The position numbers were made by a program, and so were the translations under genes. Shown here one piece after another: positions 36,795 through 46,943 of a stretch of DNA of 64,000 nt (the stretch's first letter is position 1; each line of letters begins with the position of its first letter). Source of the stretch: Thiocapsa marina 5811 (GTDB taxonomy: Bacteria > Pseudomonadota > Gammaproteobacteria > Chromatiales > Chromatiaceae); assembly GCF_000223985.1 (NCBI RefSeq), contig NZ_AFWV01000010.1, positions 186,001 through 250,000 on the forward strand, read 5' to 3'. The notes below the pieces were generated by a model. That model was not told the DNA's origin. It ran no database searches and worked only from the letters and a program-made list of their open reading frames with translations.

Positions 36795-37061
36795 ATGCTG
36801 GATCCCAAACAGCTCGACGATCTCGCTCAGCGCCTCGCATCGGCGATGCCGAAAGGCATCCAGATGTTGCAGGAAGACATCGGCCGTAATCTCCGAGCTT
36901 CGCTCGAATCCGGACTCGACAAGCTCGACTTGGTGACCCGCGAGGAGTTCGACGTCCAGTCGGCCGTCCTGGCACGCACCCGCGAGAAGCTGGCGTTGCT
37001 CGAAGCGCGCATCGCAGACTTGGAACGCGTGCGCGCACCGACCCCTACAGAGGCGGACTGA
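36795..37061 (+). CDS. ubiK: Ubiquinone biosynthesis accessory factor UbiK
   Basis: An 88-residue protein of the BMFP/YqiC family. LDPKQLDDLAQRLASAMPKG starts an amphipathic region, and the C-terminal half (EFDVQSAVLARTREKLALLE) is a trimeric coiled coil. UbiK helps assemble the soluble Ubi complex that makes ubiquinone under aerobic conditions. GAGGAAT precedes the ATG. The next gene, of YifB type, begins 22 bases later, so they are probably one transcript. Confidence 0.93.
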   Translation: MLDPKQLDDLAQRLASAMPKGIQMLQEDIGRNLRASLESGLDKLDLVTREEFDVQSAVLARTREKLALLEARIADLERVRAPTPTEAD

Positions 37062-37083
37062 CCTCCACGCAGCGAGCAAGACC

Positions 37084-38607
37084 GTGGCCCTCTGCATCCT
37101 GCATAGCCGTGCGCGGGTCGGAATCTATGCCCCCGCCGTGACGGTCGAGGTCCATCTTTCCGGAGGGCTGCCCTATCTGTCGATGGTCGGTTTGCCCGAG
37201 ATGGCGGTCAAAGAGAGCAAGGACCGGGTGCGCGGCGCCTTGCTGAACGGCCGGTTCCAGTTTCCGGTCGGTCGCGTCACGATCAACCTGGCACCCGCGG
37301 ATCTCCCGAAGGAAGGCGGGCGCTTCGATCTTCCGATCGCGCTCGGCATCCTGGGCGCTTCCGGACAGATCGCCACGGATCGGCTCGAGCGCTACGAGTG
37401 GATCGGGGAGCTTGCACTCTCGGGGACCTTGCGACCCGTCAACGGTGTCCTGCCGGTCGCCGTCGCGGCACGCGAGGCGGGCCGGGAGTTGATCCTGCCT
37501 GCGGAGAATGCCGCCGAGGCGTCGCTGGTTTCCGGGCTCGACATCCGACCGGCGCGGCACCTCATGGAGGTGTGCGAGCATCTCAACGGGACCCGGGTAC
37601 TGCCGACCTTCGTGGCGGGCGAACGGGTTTTCGTCGAGCCTGTCTATCCCGACCTCGCGGAGGTCAGAGGTCAGGAGCATGCGAAACGGGCCCTCGAGAT
37701 CGCGGCCGCGGGCGGCCACAGCCTGCTTTTGATCGGCCCGCCCGGGACCGGAAAATCGATGTTGGCCAACCGGCTCCCCGGACTCTTGCCGGCGCTGAGC
37801 GAGGACGAAGCACTGGAGGCGGCGGCGATTCGCTCGGTGAGCGACCGCGACCTGTTCGACCCGGCGCGCTGGCGCGAGCGCCCGTTTCGCTCGCCGCATC
37901 ACACGGCATCGGGTGTCGCGCTGGTGGGCGGGGGCAGCAACCCGCGACCGGGCGAGATCTCGCTCGCGCACCAAGGGGTCTTGTTTCTCGACGAACTGCC
38001 GGAGTTCGACCGCAAGGTCCTGGAGGTCTTGCGCGAGCCCTTGGAGTCCGGTCATATCGACATCTCGCGGGCGGCACGACAGGCGCGTTTTCCGGCACGC
38101 TTTCAGTTGATCGCCGCGATGAACCCCTGTCCATGCGGCTATCTCGGCGACAACAGCGGTCGCTGTCGGTGTACCCTCGACCAGGTGGGACGCTATCGCG
38201 GACGCATCTCGGGACCCCTGCTCGACCGGATCGACATGCACGTCGAGGTCCCTCGGCTGGATCTCTCTCGACTGAGCGAAGCCGCCTCGGAGACGCGGGA
38301 GACGACGGCGCTCGTGCGACAGCGTGTAGACACCGCACGCGCCCGCCAGCTTGCGCGCGCGGGCAAGGCCAACCATGTCTTAGGACCCGCCGAGATCGAG
38401 CGCGACTGCGCCCTGGAGCCCGACGGCCAACGCATGATCCAACAGGCAATCACCCGCCTGGCCCTATCGGCGCGGGCCTACCACCGGATCCTGAAGGTGG
38501 CCCGAACGATTGCCGATCTCGACGGCCTCGCGCGAATCGAGCAGCAACATCTCGGCGAAGCGATCGGCTACCGTCGGCTCGACCGAGGCAATCCGGCACC
38601 CACCTAA
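37084..38607 (+). CDS. comM: YifB/ComM-family Mg-chelatase-like AAA+ ATPase
   Basis: A 507-residue protein. The Lon-protease-like N-terminal domain (VEVHLSGGLPYLSMVGLPEM, LPIALGILGASGQI) is followed by an AAA+ domain with Walker A LLLIGPPGTGKSMLA and Walker B GVLFLDELPEFDR. A cysteine cluster NPCPCGYLGDN, RCRCT follows, then the C-terminal MCM-like part. Homologues called ComM are helicases that extend branch migration during natural transformation, so uptake competence is possible. The TAA stop lies inside the end of an intergenic repeat element. Confidence 0.93.
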   Translation: MALCILHSRARVGIYAPAVTVEVHLSGGLPYLSMVGLPEMAVKESKDRVRGALLNGRFQFPVGRVTINLAPADLPKEGGRFDLPIALGILGASGQIATDRLERYEWIGELALSGTLRPVNGVLPVAVAAREAGRELILPAENAAEASLVSGLDIRPARHLMEVCEHLNGTRVLPTFVAGERVFVEPVYPDLAEVRGQEHAKRALEIAAAGGHSLLLIGPPGTGKSMLANRLPGLLPALSEDEALEAAAIRSVSDRDLFDPARWRERPFRSPHHTASGVALVGGGSNPRPGEISLAHQGVLFLDELPEFDRKVLEVLREPLESGHIDISRAARQARFPARFQLIAAMNPCPCGYLGDNSGRCRCTLDQVGRYRGRISGPLLDRIDMHVEVPRLDLSRLSEAASETRETTALVRQRVDTARARQLARAGKANHVLGPAEIERDCALEPDGQRMIQQAITRLALSARAYHRILKVARTIADLDGLARIEQQHLGEAIGYRRLDRGNPAPT

Positions 38608-38803
38608 ACCGCGTCCAGAGCGACATGCGTCATCGTCATCGTCATCATGTATTCGGCCTTGAGGACTTCACCACCCTTGGCGGAGGCGCGGTTTAATATT
38701 CTCAAGTTTTCAAAGCCTTAAGCCGCGCCAGCTCCGACTAACCGCAAGTCTATCGGGGCCGGCCCCACCCAAAAACATCACATACCGCGCCGGTCGCGGT
38801 TTA
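38605..38803. repeat. TAAACCGC/GCGGTTTA intergenic element, long form
   Basis: TAAACCGCG (38605-38613) and CGCGGTTTA (38687-38695) bound a 91-bp core. The second module ends in CGCGGTTTA at 38795-38803, 12 bases before the ABC-F start. It shares CCTTAA, GCTCC and CCAAAAACATC (38769-38779) in order with 4294-4486. The core interior also carries TCATCG repeats not seen in the other copy. Confidence 0.65.
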
Positions 38804-38814
38804 GACTCGACACC

Positions 38815-40722
<1,908 letters not shown>

Positions 40723-40871
40723 TTGCTTATTTTGACCCGACGAGACCGTCAAGGAGACCTTCACGCAACGACCGATTCCGCTCGACCGAGCTGATCACGC
40801 CTTTCGCACCCGACGCGATTCGGCACCTCGGCTCGAGCTTCACCCCAACCGATCAAGGATCCAGCGGCGCC

Positions 40872-43385
40872 ATGTCACCGTTCAAAAACATCATCAGTGC
40901 CCGACCGAACGAGCATTTCTTCGACCTTCCCCCGCTGCCGATGACCCCGGAGGGCATCGCTCGCGATTTCCAGCACTACTACGCCTATACCTTCGGGCGG
41001 GATCGCGACTGCCAGTCTGCCTACTATCCGTACAAAGCGCTCGCGATCGCACTGCGCGACCGTCTCATGGAGCGCTGGAAAGGCACCAGGCACGCCTATG
41101 AAGAGGTCGGCGCCAAGCGCACCTATTACCTATCGCTCGAGTTCCTGATGGGGCGCGCGCTCTCCAACGCCATGTTGAATCTGGGGATCAGCGACGCCGC
41201 CGCGAAAGGGCTCTACGACCTGGGGATCTCGCTCGAGGAGATCGCCGGCAACGAACCCGACGCGGGTTTGGGCAACGGCGGCCTCGGCCGGCTTGCGGCC
41301 TGCTTTCTCGATTCCTGCGCCACACTGCAGCTTCCGGTCAGGGGCTACGGACTGCACTACGAGTACGGGATGTTTCGCCAACTGATCGAGAACGGCAACC
41401 AGATCGAGGAGCCCGATCACTGGGTTCGTGACGGGAACCCCTGGGAGTTGGAGCGCCCGGAGTTCACCCAGCGCATCCAATTCGGCGGACACACCGAGAC
41501 CCACAAGGACAACGACGGGCGCGATGTCGTGCGCTGGGTCAACACCAACGACGTTCTCGCCGTCCCCTACGATATCCCGATTCCCGGTTATCGCAACGGC
41601 ACCATCAATACCCTGCGCCTCTGGAAGGCCGCCGCGACCGACGAGTTCGATCTCGGCGAGTTCAACTCGGGCAGTTATCCCGAATCGGTCGCACAGAAGA
41701 ACGCCGCCGAGCACATTACCATGGTGCTCTACCCCAACGATGCGAGCGAGAACGGCAAGGAGCTGCGCCTGCGCCAACAGTTCTTCCTCGCCAGCGCCAG
41801 TATCAAGGATGTGCTGCGCGACTGGATCCGTCTGCACGGAAAGGATTTCAGCGGTTTTGCCGAGAAGAACTGCTTCCAGCTCAACGACACGCACCCGGCC
41901 GTTTCGGTTGCCGAGCTGATGCGCCAGCTCATGGACGACCACGGCCTGGAATGGACACAAGCCTGGGCCATCACCCGCAAGACGATGGCCTACACCAACC
42001 ACACCCTGCTGCCCGAGGCGCTCGAGCGCTGGCCCGTACGCCTCTTCGAGCGTCTGCTGCCGCGTATTCTGCAGATCATCTACGAGATCAATGCCCGCTT
42101 TCTCGCCGAGGTCGCGACCCGCTGGCCGGGCGACAACGACCGCCAAAGACGCATGTCGCTGATCGAAGAAGGCTACGAGTCACAGGTCCGGATGGCCTAC
42201 CTGGCGATCGTCGGGAGCTTCTCGGTCAACGGGGTGGCCGGCCTGCACTCCCAGCTGCTTGTCGAAGGCCTGTTCCGCGACTTCTACGAGCTCTGGCCGG
42301 ACAAATTCAACAACAAGACCAACGGCGTCACCCCTCGGCGCTGGCTGGCCATGTGCAATCCCGGGCTGCGCGAGCTGCTCGACGAGACCATCGGCACCGA
42401 ATGGGTGCGTGATCTGAGCCAGCTCGAGCGTCTCGCGCCTTATGCCGAGGACGCCGATTTCCGCGAGCGATGGCATCGGATCAAGCAGGACAACAAGCGC
42501 TGTCTCGCCAACACGGTCGAGCAGGTCTGCCGGGTCTCCTTTCCGGTCGATGCGCTCTTCGATGTCCAGGTCAAGCGCATCCACGAGTACAAGCGACAGC
42601 TGCTCAACATCCTGCACGTGATCCATCTCTACAACCGCATCAAGCGGGGCGATACGCGGGACTGGACGTCACGTTGTGTTCTGATCGGCGGCAAGGCGGC
42701 GCCCGGCTACCAGATGGCCAAGCAGATCATCAAGCTGATCAACAACGTCGCCCGCGCGATCAACAACGACCCGGAGACCGAGGGCCTGTTGCGGGTCGCC
42801 TTCATCCCGGACTACTGCGTCTCGCTGATGGAGGTCATCGCACCCGGCACGGACCTCTCCGAGCAGATCTCGACCGCCGGCAAGGAGGCCTCCGGCACGG
42901 GCAACATGAAGTTCATGATGAACGGCGCCATCACCATCGGCACGCTCGACGGGGCCAATATCGAGATCCGCGAGCAGGTCGGTGACGAGCACTTCTTCCT
43001 CTTCGGCCTGACCGCCGCCGGGGTCGAGGCGCGCCGCTCGCACTATGACCCCAACGGCATCATCGCCGGCGACGCAGCCCTTCTCGAGGTCATGAGTCTG
43101 CTCGAGTCCGGACACTTCAACCAGTTCGAGCCCGGCATCTTCGATCAGATCATTCTCTCGATCCGCAATGCCCATGACCCCTGGATGACCGCGGCGGACT
43201 TCCGCAGCTATATCGACGCCCAGGAGCAGGTCGCGGCAGCCTACCGCGACCGCGAGCGCTGGTTGCGTATGAGCATCCTCAACACCGCCCACAGCGGCCA
43301 CTTCTCCTCCGACCGCACCATCGCGGAGTACAACCGCGACATCTGGAAGCTCGCGTCGGTCACGCCCGAGTCGTTGGGCGGCTGA
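40872..43385 (+). CDS. glgP: Glycogen phosphorylase
   Basis: An 837-residue enzyme releasing glucose 1-phosphate from glycogen. Family blocks: YYLSLEFLMGRALSNAMLNL, EPDAGLGNGGLGRLAACFLD, KNNTNGVTPRRWL-like (FNNKTNGVTPRRWLAMCNPG), KRIHEYKRQLLN, and the PLP lysine in KEASGTGNMKFMMNGAITIG. The ATG at 40872 gives the usual N-terminal length; a frame extending to 40683 overlaps the ABC-F gene. A very strong hairpin follows. No other glg genes are in the window. Confidence 0.95.
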   Translation: MSPFKNIISARPNEHFFDLPPLPMTPEGIARDFQHYYAYTFGRDRDCQSAYYPYKALAIALRDRLMERWKGTRHAYEEVGAKRTYYLSLEFLMGRALSNAMLNLGISDAAAKGLYDLGISLEEIAGNEPDAGLGNGGLGRLAACFLDSCATLQLPVRGYGLHYEYGMFRQLIENGNQIEEPDHWVRDGNPWELERPEFTQRIQFGGHTETHKDNDGRDVVRWVNTNDVLAVPYDIPIPGYRNGTINTLRLWKAAATDEFDLGEFNSGSYPESVAQKNAAEHITMVLYPNDASENGKELRLRQQFFLASASIKDVLRDWIRLHGKDFSGFAEKNCFQLNDTHPAVSVAELMRQLMDDHGLEWTQAWAITRKTMAYTNHTLLPEALERWPVRLFERLLPRILQIIYEINARFLAEVATRWPGDNDRQRRMSLIEEGYESQVRMAYLAIVGSFSVNGVAGLHSQLLVEGLFRDFYELWPDKFNNKTNGVTPRRWLAMCNPGLRELLDETIGTEWVRDLSQLERLAPYAEDADFRERWHRIKQDNKRCLANTVEQVCRVSFPVDALFDVQVKRIHEYKRQLLNILHVIHLYNRIKRGDTRDWTSRCVLIGGKAAPGYQMAKQIIKLINNVARAINNDPETEGLLRVAFIPDYCVSLMEVIAPGTDLSEQISTAGKEASGTGNMKFMMNGAITIGTLDGANIEIREQVGDEHFFLFGLTAAGVEARRSHYDPNGIIAGDAALLEVMSLLESGHFNQFEPGIFDQIILSIRNAHDPWMTAADFRSYIDAQEQVAAAYRDRERWLRMSILNTAHSGHFSSDRTIAEYNRDIWKLASVTPESLGG

Positions 43386-43390
43386 GCGAA

Positions 43391-43430
43391 CCGACCTCGG
43401 ACGCGCTCGCACGAGCACGTCCGAGGTCGG
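43391..43430. terminator. Strong hairpin after glgP
   Basis: CCGACCTCGGACG (43391-43403) pairs perfectly with CGTCCGAGGTCGG (43418-43430). An inner GCTCG/CGAGC stem closes the loop. There is no T tract, so it may act by protecting the message or as a factor-aided terminator. Confidence 0.6.
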
Positions 43431-43535
43431 ACCCGCGGTCCGATCCCATCTGCGGGAGACCGCCCGCAACCCTGACCTCCGCGCCTATGGTATAAGGCGG
43501 TTTGTTCCAATCCTCGGCAGAACCGACGAGCCAAC

Positions 43536-44732
43536 ATGCGTATCCTGATTGCCGATGATGCAAGCGATGCGAGGGAGATCCTCGGGCGCCTGCTCAAACG
43601 CTGGGGGCATGAGGTCGTGACGGCAAGCAACGGCCGCGAGGCGTGGGAGATCCTCGAGCGCGAGACGATCCGTCTGATCATCAGCGACTGGATGATGCCC
43701 GAGATCGACGGACTGGAGCTGTGCAGACGGATCCGCGCCGTGCAGTGGGACCATTACGTCTACTTCATCCTCTTGACTGCCCGCGACGACAAGGAGGATC
43801 TGATCGAAGGCATGACGGCGGGTGCCGATGATTTTTTGACGAAATCCTTCAATTTCGAGGAGCTGCGCGTGCGGCTGCGTGCCGCCGAGCGTATTTTGAG
43901 CCTTGAAAGCCAGCTCGCCTCGCGCAACAGAAAGCTCGAAGAGACCAACAGCAAGCTCCACGCCGCACTCGACCGGATCGAGCAGGATCTGCGTGCAGCG
44001 GCGGCCCTGCAAGCCAGCCTGTTGCCGAAGGATCCGAACGCGTCGCCTGCCATGGCCTTGGCTTGGTTGTTCCTGCCCGCGACCGAGATCGGCGGGGATA
44101 TCTTCGATTTTTTTCGTTTAAACGACCGCGACCTCGGGTTTTATCACCTTGATGTCGCGGGGCATGGCGTGCCCTCGGCGATGATGTCCGTCACCCTGAG
44201 TCGAACCCTGTCGGCGGAGCTCAGCGAGGGGCATTTGATCGCTCCCCCCGGAGGCGAGATTCGCGTCAAAGCCCCGGATGCCGTCGTGGCCGAGCTTAAC
44301 CGGCGCTTCCAATCCGGCGAGAACGCACCCTATTTCACCATGGTATACGGCTACATCGACACCGACTCGGGACGCGGCGAGCTCTGTCAGGCCGGCCATC
44401 CCTATCCGCTGCTGGCTCGCCGAGACGGACATGTCGAACAGGTCGGACACGGCGGATTTGCCGTCGGGATGCTCGAAGGAGTGCCCTACGATTCAGTCGC
44501 CTTCACGCTGGAGCCCGGCGACCGGCTGATCCTCTACTCGGACGGCATCACGGATTGTCGCAACGCCGAAGGCGAGAGCTTCGAGATCGAGCGCTTGATC
44601 GGCCTGACCGGAGACTGCATCGATACACCTCCGGCAACCTTGACGACGCGCGTGGACGAGACCTTGAGGAGCTGGCGCGGAGCGGGAGAGATCGAGGACG
44701 ACATCTCGCTGTTGGTGCTCCAACGGCGATGA
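43536..44732 (+). CDS. Response regulator with PP2C-type serine phosphatase (RsbU-like)
   Basis: A 398-residue protein. The receiver has LIADDASDAREIL, phosphoacceptor Asp51 in LIISDWMMPEIDGL, and FLTKSFNFEEL. A coiled coil (residues about 125-155) leads to a SpoIIE/PP2C phosphatase: EIGGDIFDFFRLNDRDLGFY, DVAGHGVPSAMMSVTLSRTL and LYSDGITDCRNAEGE carry the metal-binding aspartates. Such proteins dephosphorylate STAS antagonists. A STAS gene lies 700 bases downstream, so it is the likely substrate. No HATPase anti-sigma kinase is present here. Confidence 0.92.
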   Translation: MRILIADDASDAREILGRLLKRWGHEVVTASNGREAWEILERETIRLIISDWMMPEIDGLELCRRIRAVQWDHYVYFILLTARDDKEDLIEGMTAGADDFLTKSFNFEELRVRLRAAERILSLESQLASRNRKLEETNSKLHAALDRIEQDLRAAAALQASLLPKDPNASPAMALAWLFLPATEIGGDIFDFFRLNDRDLGFYHLDVAGHGVPSAMMSVTLSRTLSAELSEGHLIAPPGGEIRVKAPDAVVAELNRRFQSGENAPYFTMVYGYIDTDSGRGELCQAGHPYPLLARRDGHVEQVGHGGFAVGMLEGVPYDSVAFTLEPGDRLILYSDGITDCRNAEGESFEIERLIGLTGDCIDTPPATLTTRVDETLRSWRGAGEIEDDISLLVLQRR

Positions 44733-44957
44733 GCGATCGGGCGCGAGCGCGAAACCGCCGCCCCGAAAAGTGAACAAGGACACTGCCCAACACCTGCTCA
44801 GAGCGCTATCCTTAGGCGCGAGGGCCTCGCCCCGCGACCGAACGCCGACACCAGTCGGCCCGGGTCCGCGCGCGGCCCGGCTGATCCGCTTACCGCCGGG
44901 CCTCGGATCGCGCACACCGGCTCCGGTGTCTCGCGCCACGACCACAACCGATATCGG

Positions 44958-45326
44958 ATGAACAGCATGTCAGGTTCAGGAGAAGATCGGATCGAGACGG
45001 TCATCGACACAAGCGTCCTCGAAGACATCCGTGATCTGATGGAAGATGATTTTCCCGATTTGGTGCGGCGTTTTCTTAAGGATTCCGCCGACCTGCTCGC
45101 TCAACTGGATCAAGGCATCGCCCTGAGCGATACCGATTCGGTCCACCGCGCGGCCCATACGCTCAAGTCGAGCTCCGCGGCACTCGGCGCGCTGGCACTC
45201 TCCGATCGCGCCAAGCATCTGGAGGCCCTCGGTCGCTCGGGGATCCTCGTCGGCGCAGCATCGGAAGCGGCTGCGGCCCACGTCCAGCTCGCGCGCGTCA
45301 AGGAGATCCTGGAGAGGGACATCTGA
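44958..45326 (+). CDS. Hpt-domain phosphotransfer protein
   Basis: A 122-residue helical protein. VHRAAHTLKSSSAALGALAL carries His67, the phosphorylated histidine of Hpt domains, after FLKDSADLLAQLDQGIA. It has no other domain. Lying between the receiver-PP2C and STAS genes, it could pass phosphate from a hybrid kinase (perhaps the one at 27314-29821) to the receiver of the phosphatase. That link is inference. Confidence 0.9.
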   Translation: MNSMSGSGEDRIETVIDTSVLEDIRDLMEDDFPDLVRRFLKDSADLLAQLDQGIALSDTDSVHRAAHTLKSSSAALGALALSDRAKHLEALGRSGILVGAASEAAAAHVQLARVKEILERDI

Positions 45327-45439
45327 GGCGGGATCCCGACCATGATGCCGAACCTTCGGGCCCGCGCCGCCCTGCTCGGCAAGCCTCTCGTCAAGTTACG
45401 GATCCCGATGCAAAAACAACCGCCCGACCGCCGGAGCAC

Positions 45440-45787
45440 ATGAGGATGAAAGCAACCGTTACCCATCGGAAGATCGGCCAGGTCGACACCGTCGCCATCG
45501 CCGGACGCTTAACCGCCGCCGAGGCGCCGGCCGTTCGGCAGGAGATCCTCCAGGTTCTGGAGCGGGGCGACGCGCGCCTCGTTCTGGACCTGCCCGAGAT
45601 GACCTTCTGCGATTCAAGCGGCCTTTCGGTGCTGATCTCCGCACTCAAGGCTGCGCGCGGCAGCGGCGGCAACGTCTCCCTGGCCGGACTCACGCCCGCG
45701 GTTCGGGCGCTCATCGAGCTGACCCGCCTCCAGCAAGTCTTCGAGATCTTCGATGACGCAGAGGTCGCCGCCGCGCGAATGGGTTAA
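45440..45787 (+). CDS. STAS-domain anti-sigma factor antagonist
   Basis: A 115-residue STAS protein. VDTVAIAGRLTAAEAPAVRQ, LVLDLPEMTFCDSSGLSVLI and GNVSLAGLTPAVRALIELTR are typical. Ser59/Ser60 in CDSSG is the phosphorylation site controlled by partner switching. It is located 31 bases before the Wza-like gene on the same strand, so it may control polysaccharide export at the protein level or belong to its operon. Confidence 0.92.
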   Translation: MRMKATVTHRKIGQVDTVAIAGRLTAAEAPAVRQEILQVLERGDARLVLDLPEMTFCDSSGLSVLISALKAARGSGGNVSLAGLTPAVRALIELTRLQQVFEIFDDAEVAAARMG

Positions 45788-45817
45788 ATCGACAATGCCG
45801 GGCAGACACCCGTCCGG

Positions 45818-46882
45818 ATGAACGGGATCGAGCACTCGAGCGCGTCGGGGGAATCAGCCCGACTCGGGCGTTCGCGCTCCCCTTCACATCGCGTGATCGG
45901 TTTCGGGCTCGCCCTCTTATGGACGTCGATCCTGAGCGGATGCGGCGCTTGGGAGGTCGTCCCCGGACCCACCCCGTCGGCGGCCTCCGATTTCGAAGTG
46001 CCTGAACGGCGGATCGAGGCATCAAGCTTCGAGCTCCTCAAGCAATTCGAGCAAGCCGGCGAGCCGGTTTATCGGTTTGGTCCCGGCGACGAGCTCGTCG
46101 TCTCGGTAGCCGCCCGACCCGAGATCTCCGGCCCCCATCTCGTCGGTCCGGACGGCATCATCACGGTCCCTTTCGCCGGACCGATCCTCATCGGCGACCT
46201 GACGCGGGAGGAGGCCGCTGCCCGTGTTGTCGAGGCGCTTGCCCCCTACTATCTCGATTTGTCGGTCACCGTCGGCGTTACGCGATACGGGTCGAATCGG
46301 ATCGTCGTTCTCGGGCGGGTCGAGAATCCCGGCGTGCTGCAGTTCGACACGCCGCCGAATCTACTCGAGACGCTGGCCCAGGCCGGCGGCCTGCCGCTCC
46401 TGCGTCCCGAGCAGCTCCTGACGCGGTGCGCCGTGATTCGCGGCGACAAAATCCTCTGGGTCGATGTCGCACGTCTGCTCACCGGCGACCTGTCGTTGAA
46501 TATCCGATTGCAGCGCAACGACATCGTCTATATCCCGGATTCCACCGACACACCGGTTTACGTCCTCGGCGAGGTCCAGACCCCCGGGGTCTATCGACTG
46601 ACACCCCAGATGTCGTTCCTGGATGCCATGAGCCAGGCCGGTGGCCCCACCCGGGATGCGAACCTCAACCGGATCCACGTCATCCGTCCGGCGGATCGGG
46701 TCAATTTAACCTTCTCGTTTATGGAAATTCTGAAACCGGATCCGGGGCTGAACGTCGCGATGAAGGAAGGCGACATCGTCTATGTCCCGCGCAGCGGTGT
46801 CTCGCAGGTCGGGTACATCCTGCAGCAGATCAATCCGTTCAGCTCCATCCTGGTCATCAATCAGCTCTTGGGCACCGAGTGA
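45818..46882 (+). CDS. Polysaccharide export lipoprotein, Wza-like
   Basis: A 354-residue outer membrane lipoprotein. The lipobox is ILSGC with lipidated Cys42. The Poly_export (PES) domain follows: YRFGPGDELVVSVAARPEIS, GPDGIITVPFAGPI, GDLTREEAAARVVEAL. Two SLBB domains follow (RIVVLGRVENPGVLQF, PVYVLGEVQTPGVYRLT). Wza-type octamers form the channel for capsule or EPS export. The chain-length gene follows 61 bases later. The N-terminal 26 residues before the hydrophobic part are longer than usual, so the true start may be later. Confidence 0.93.
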   Translation: MNGIEHSSASGESARLGRSRSPSHRVIGFGLALLWTSILSGCGAWEVVPGPTPSAASDFEVPERRIEASSFELLKQFEQAGEPVYRFGPGDELVVSVAARPEISGPHLVGPDGIITVPFAGPILIGDLTREEAAARVVEALAPYYLDLSVTVGVTRYGSNRIVVLGRVENPGVLQFDTPPNLLETLAQAGGLPLLRPEQLLTRCAVIRGDKILWVDVARLLTGDLSLNIRLQRNDIVYIPDSTDTPVYVLGEVQTPGVYRLTPQMSFLDAMSQAGGPTRDANLNRIHVIRPADRVNLTFSFMEILKPDPGLNVAMKEGDIVYVPRSGVSQVGYILQQINPFSSILVINQLLGTE

Positions 46883-46943
46883 CCAACCGAGTCATCCATC
46901 GCCATGTGCCGGCGCAACCTTGGAAGACGGTCGGGGGGCGTCC

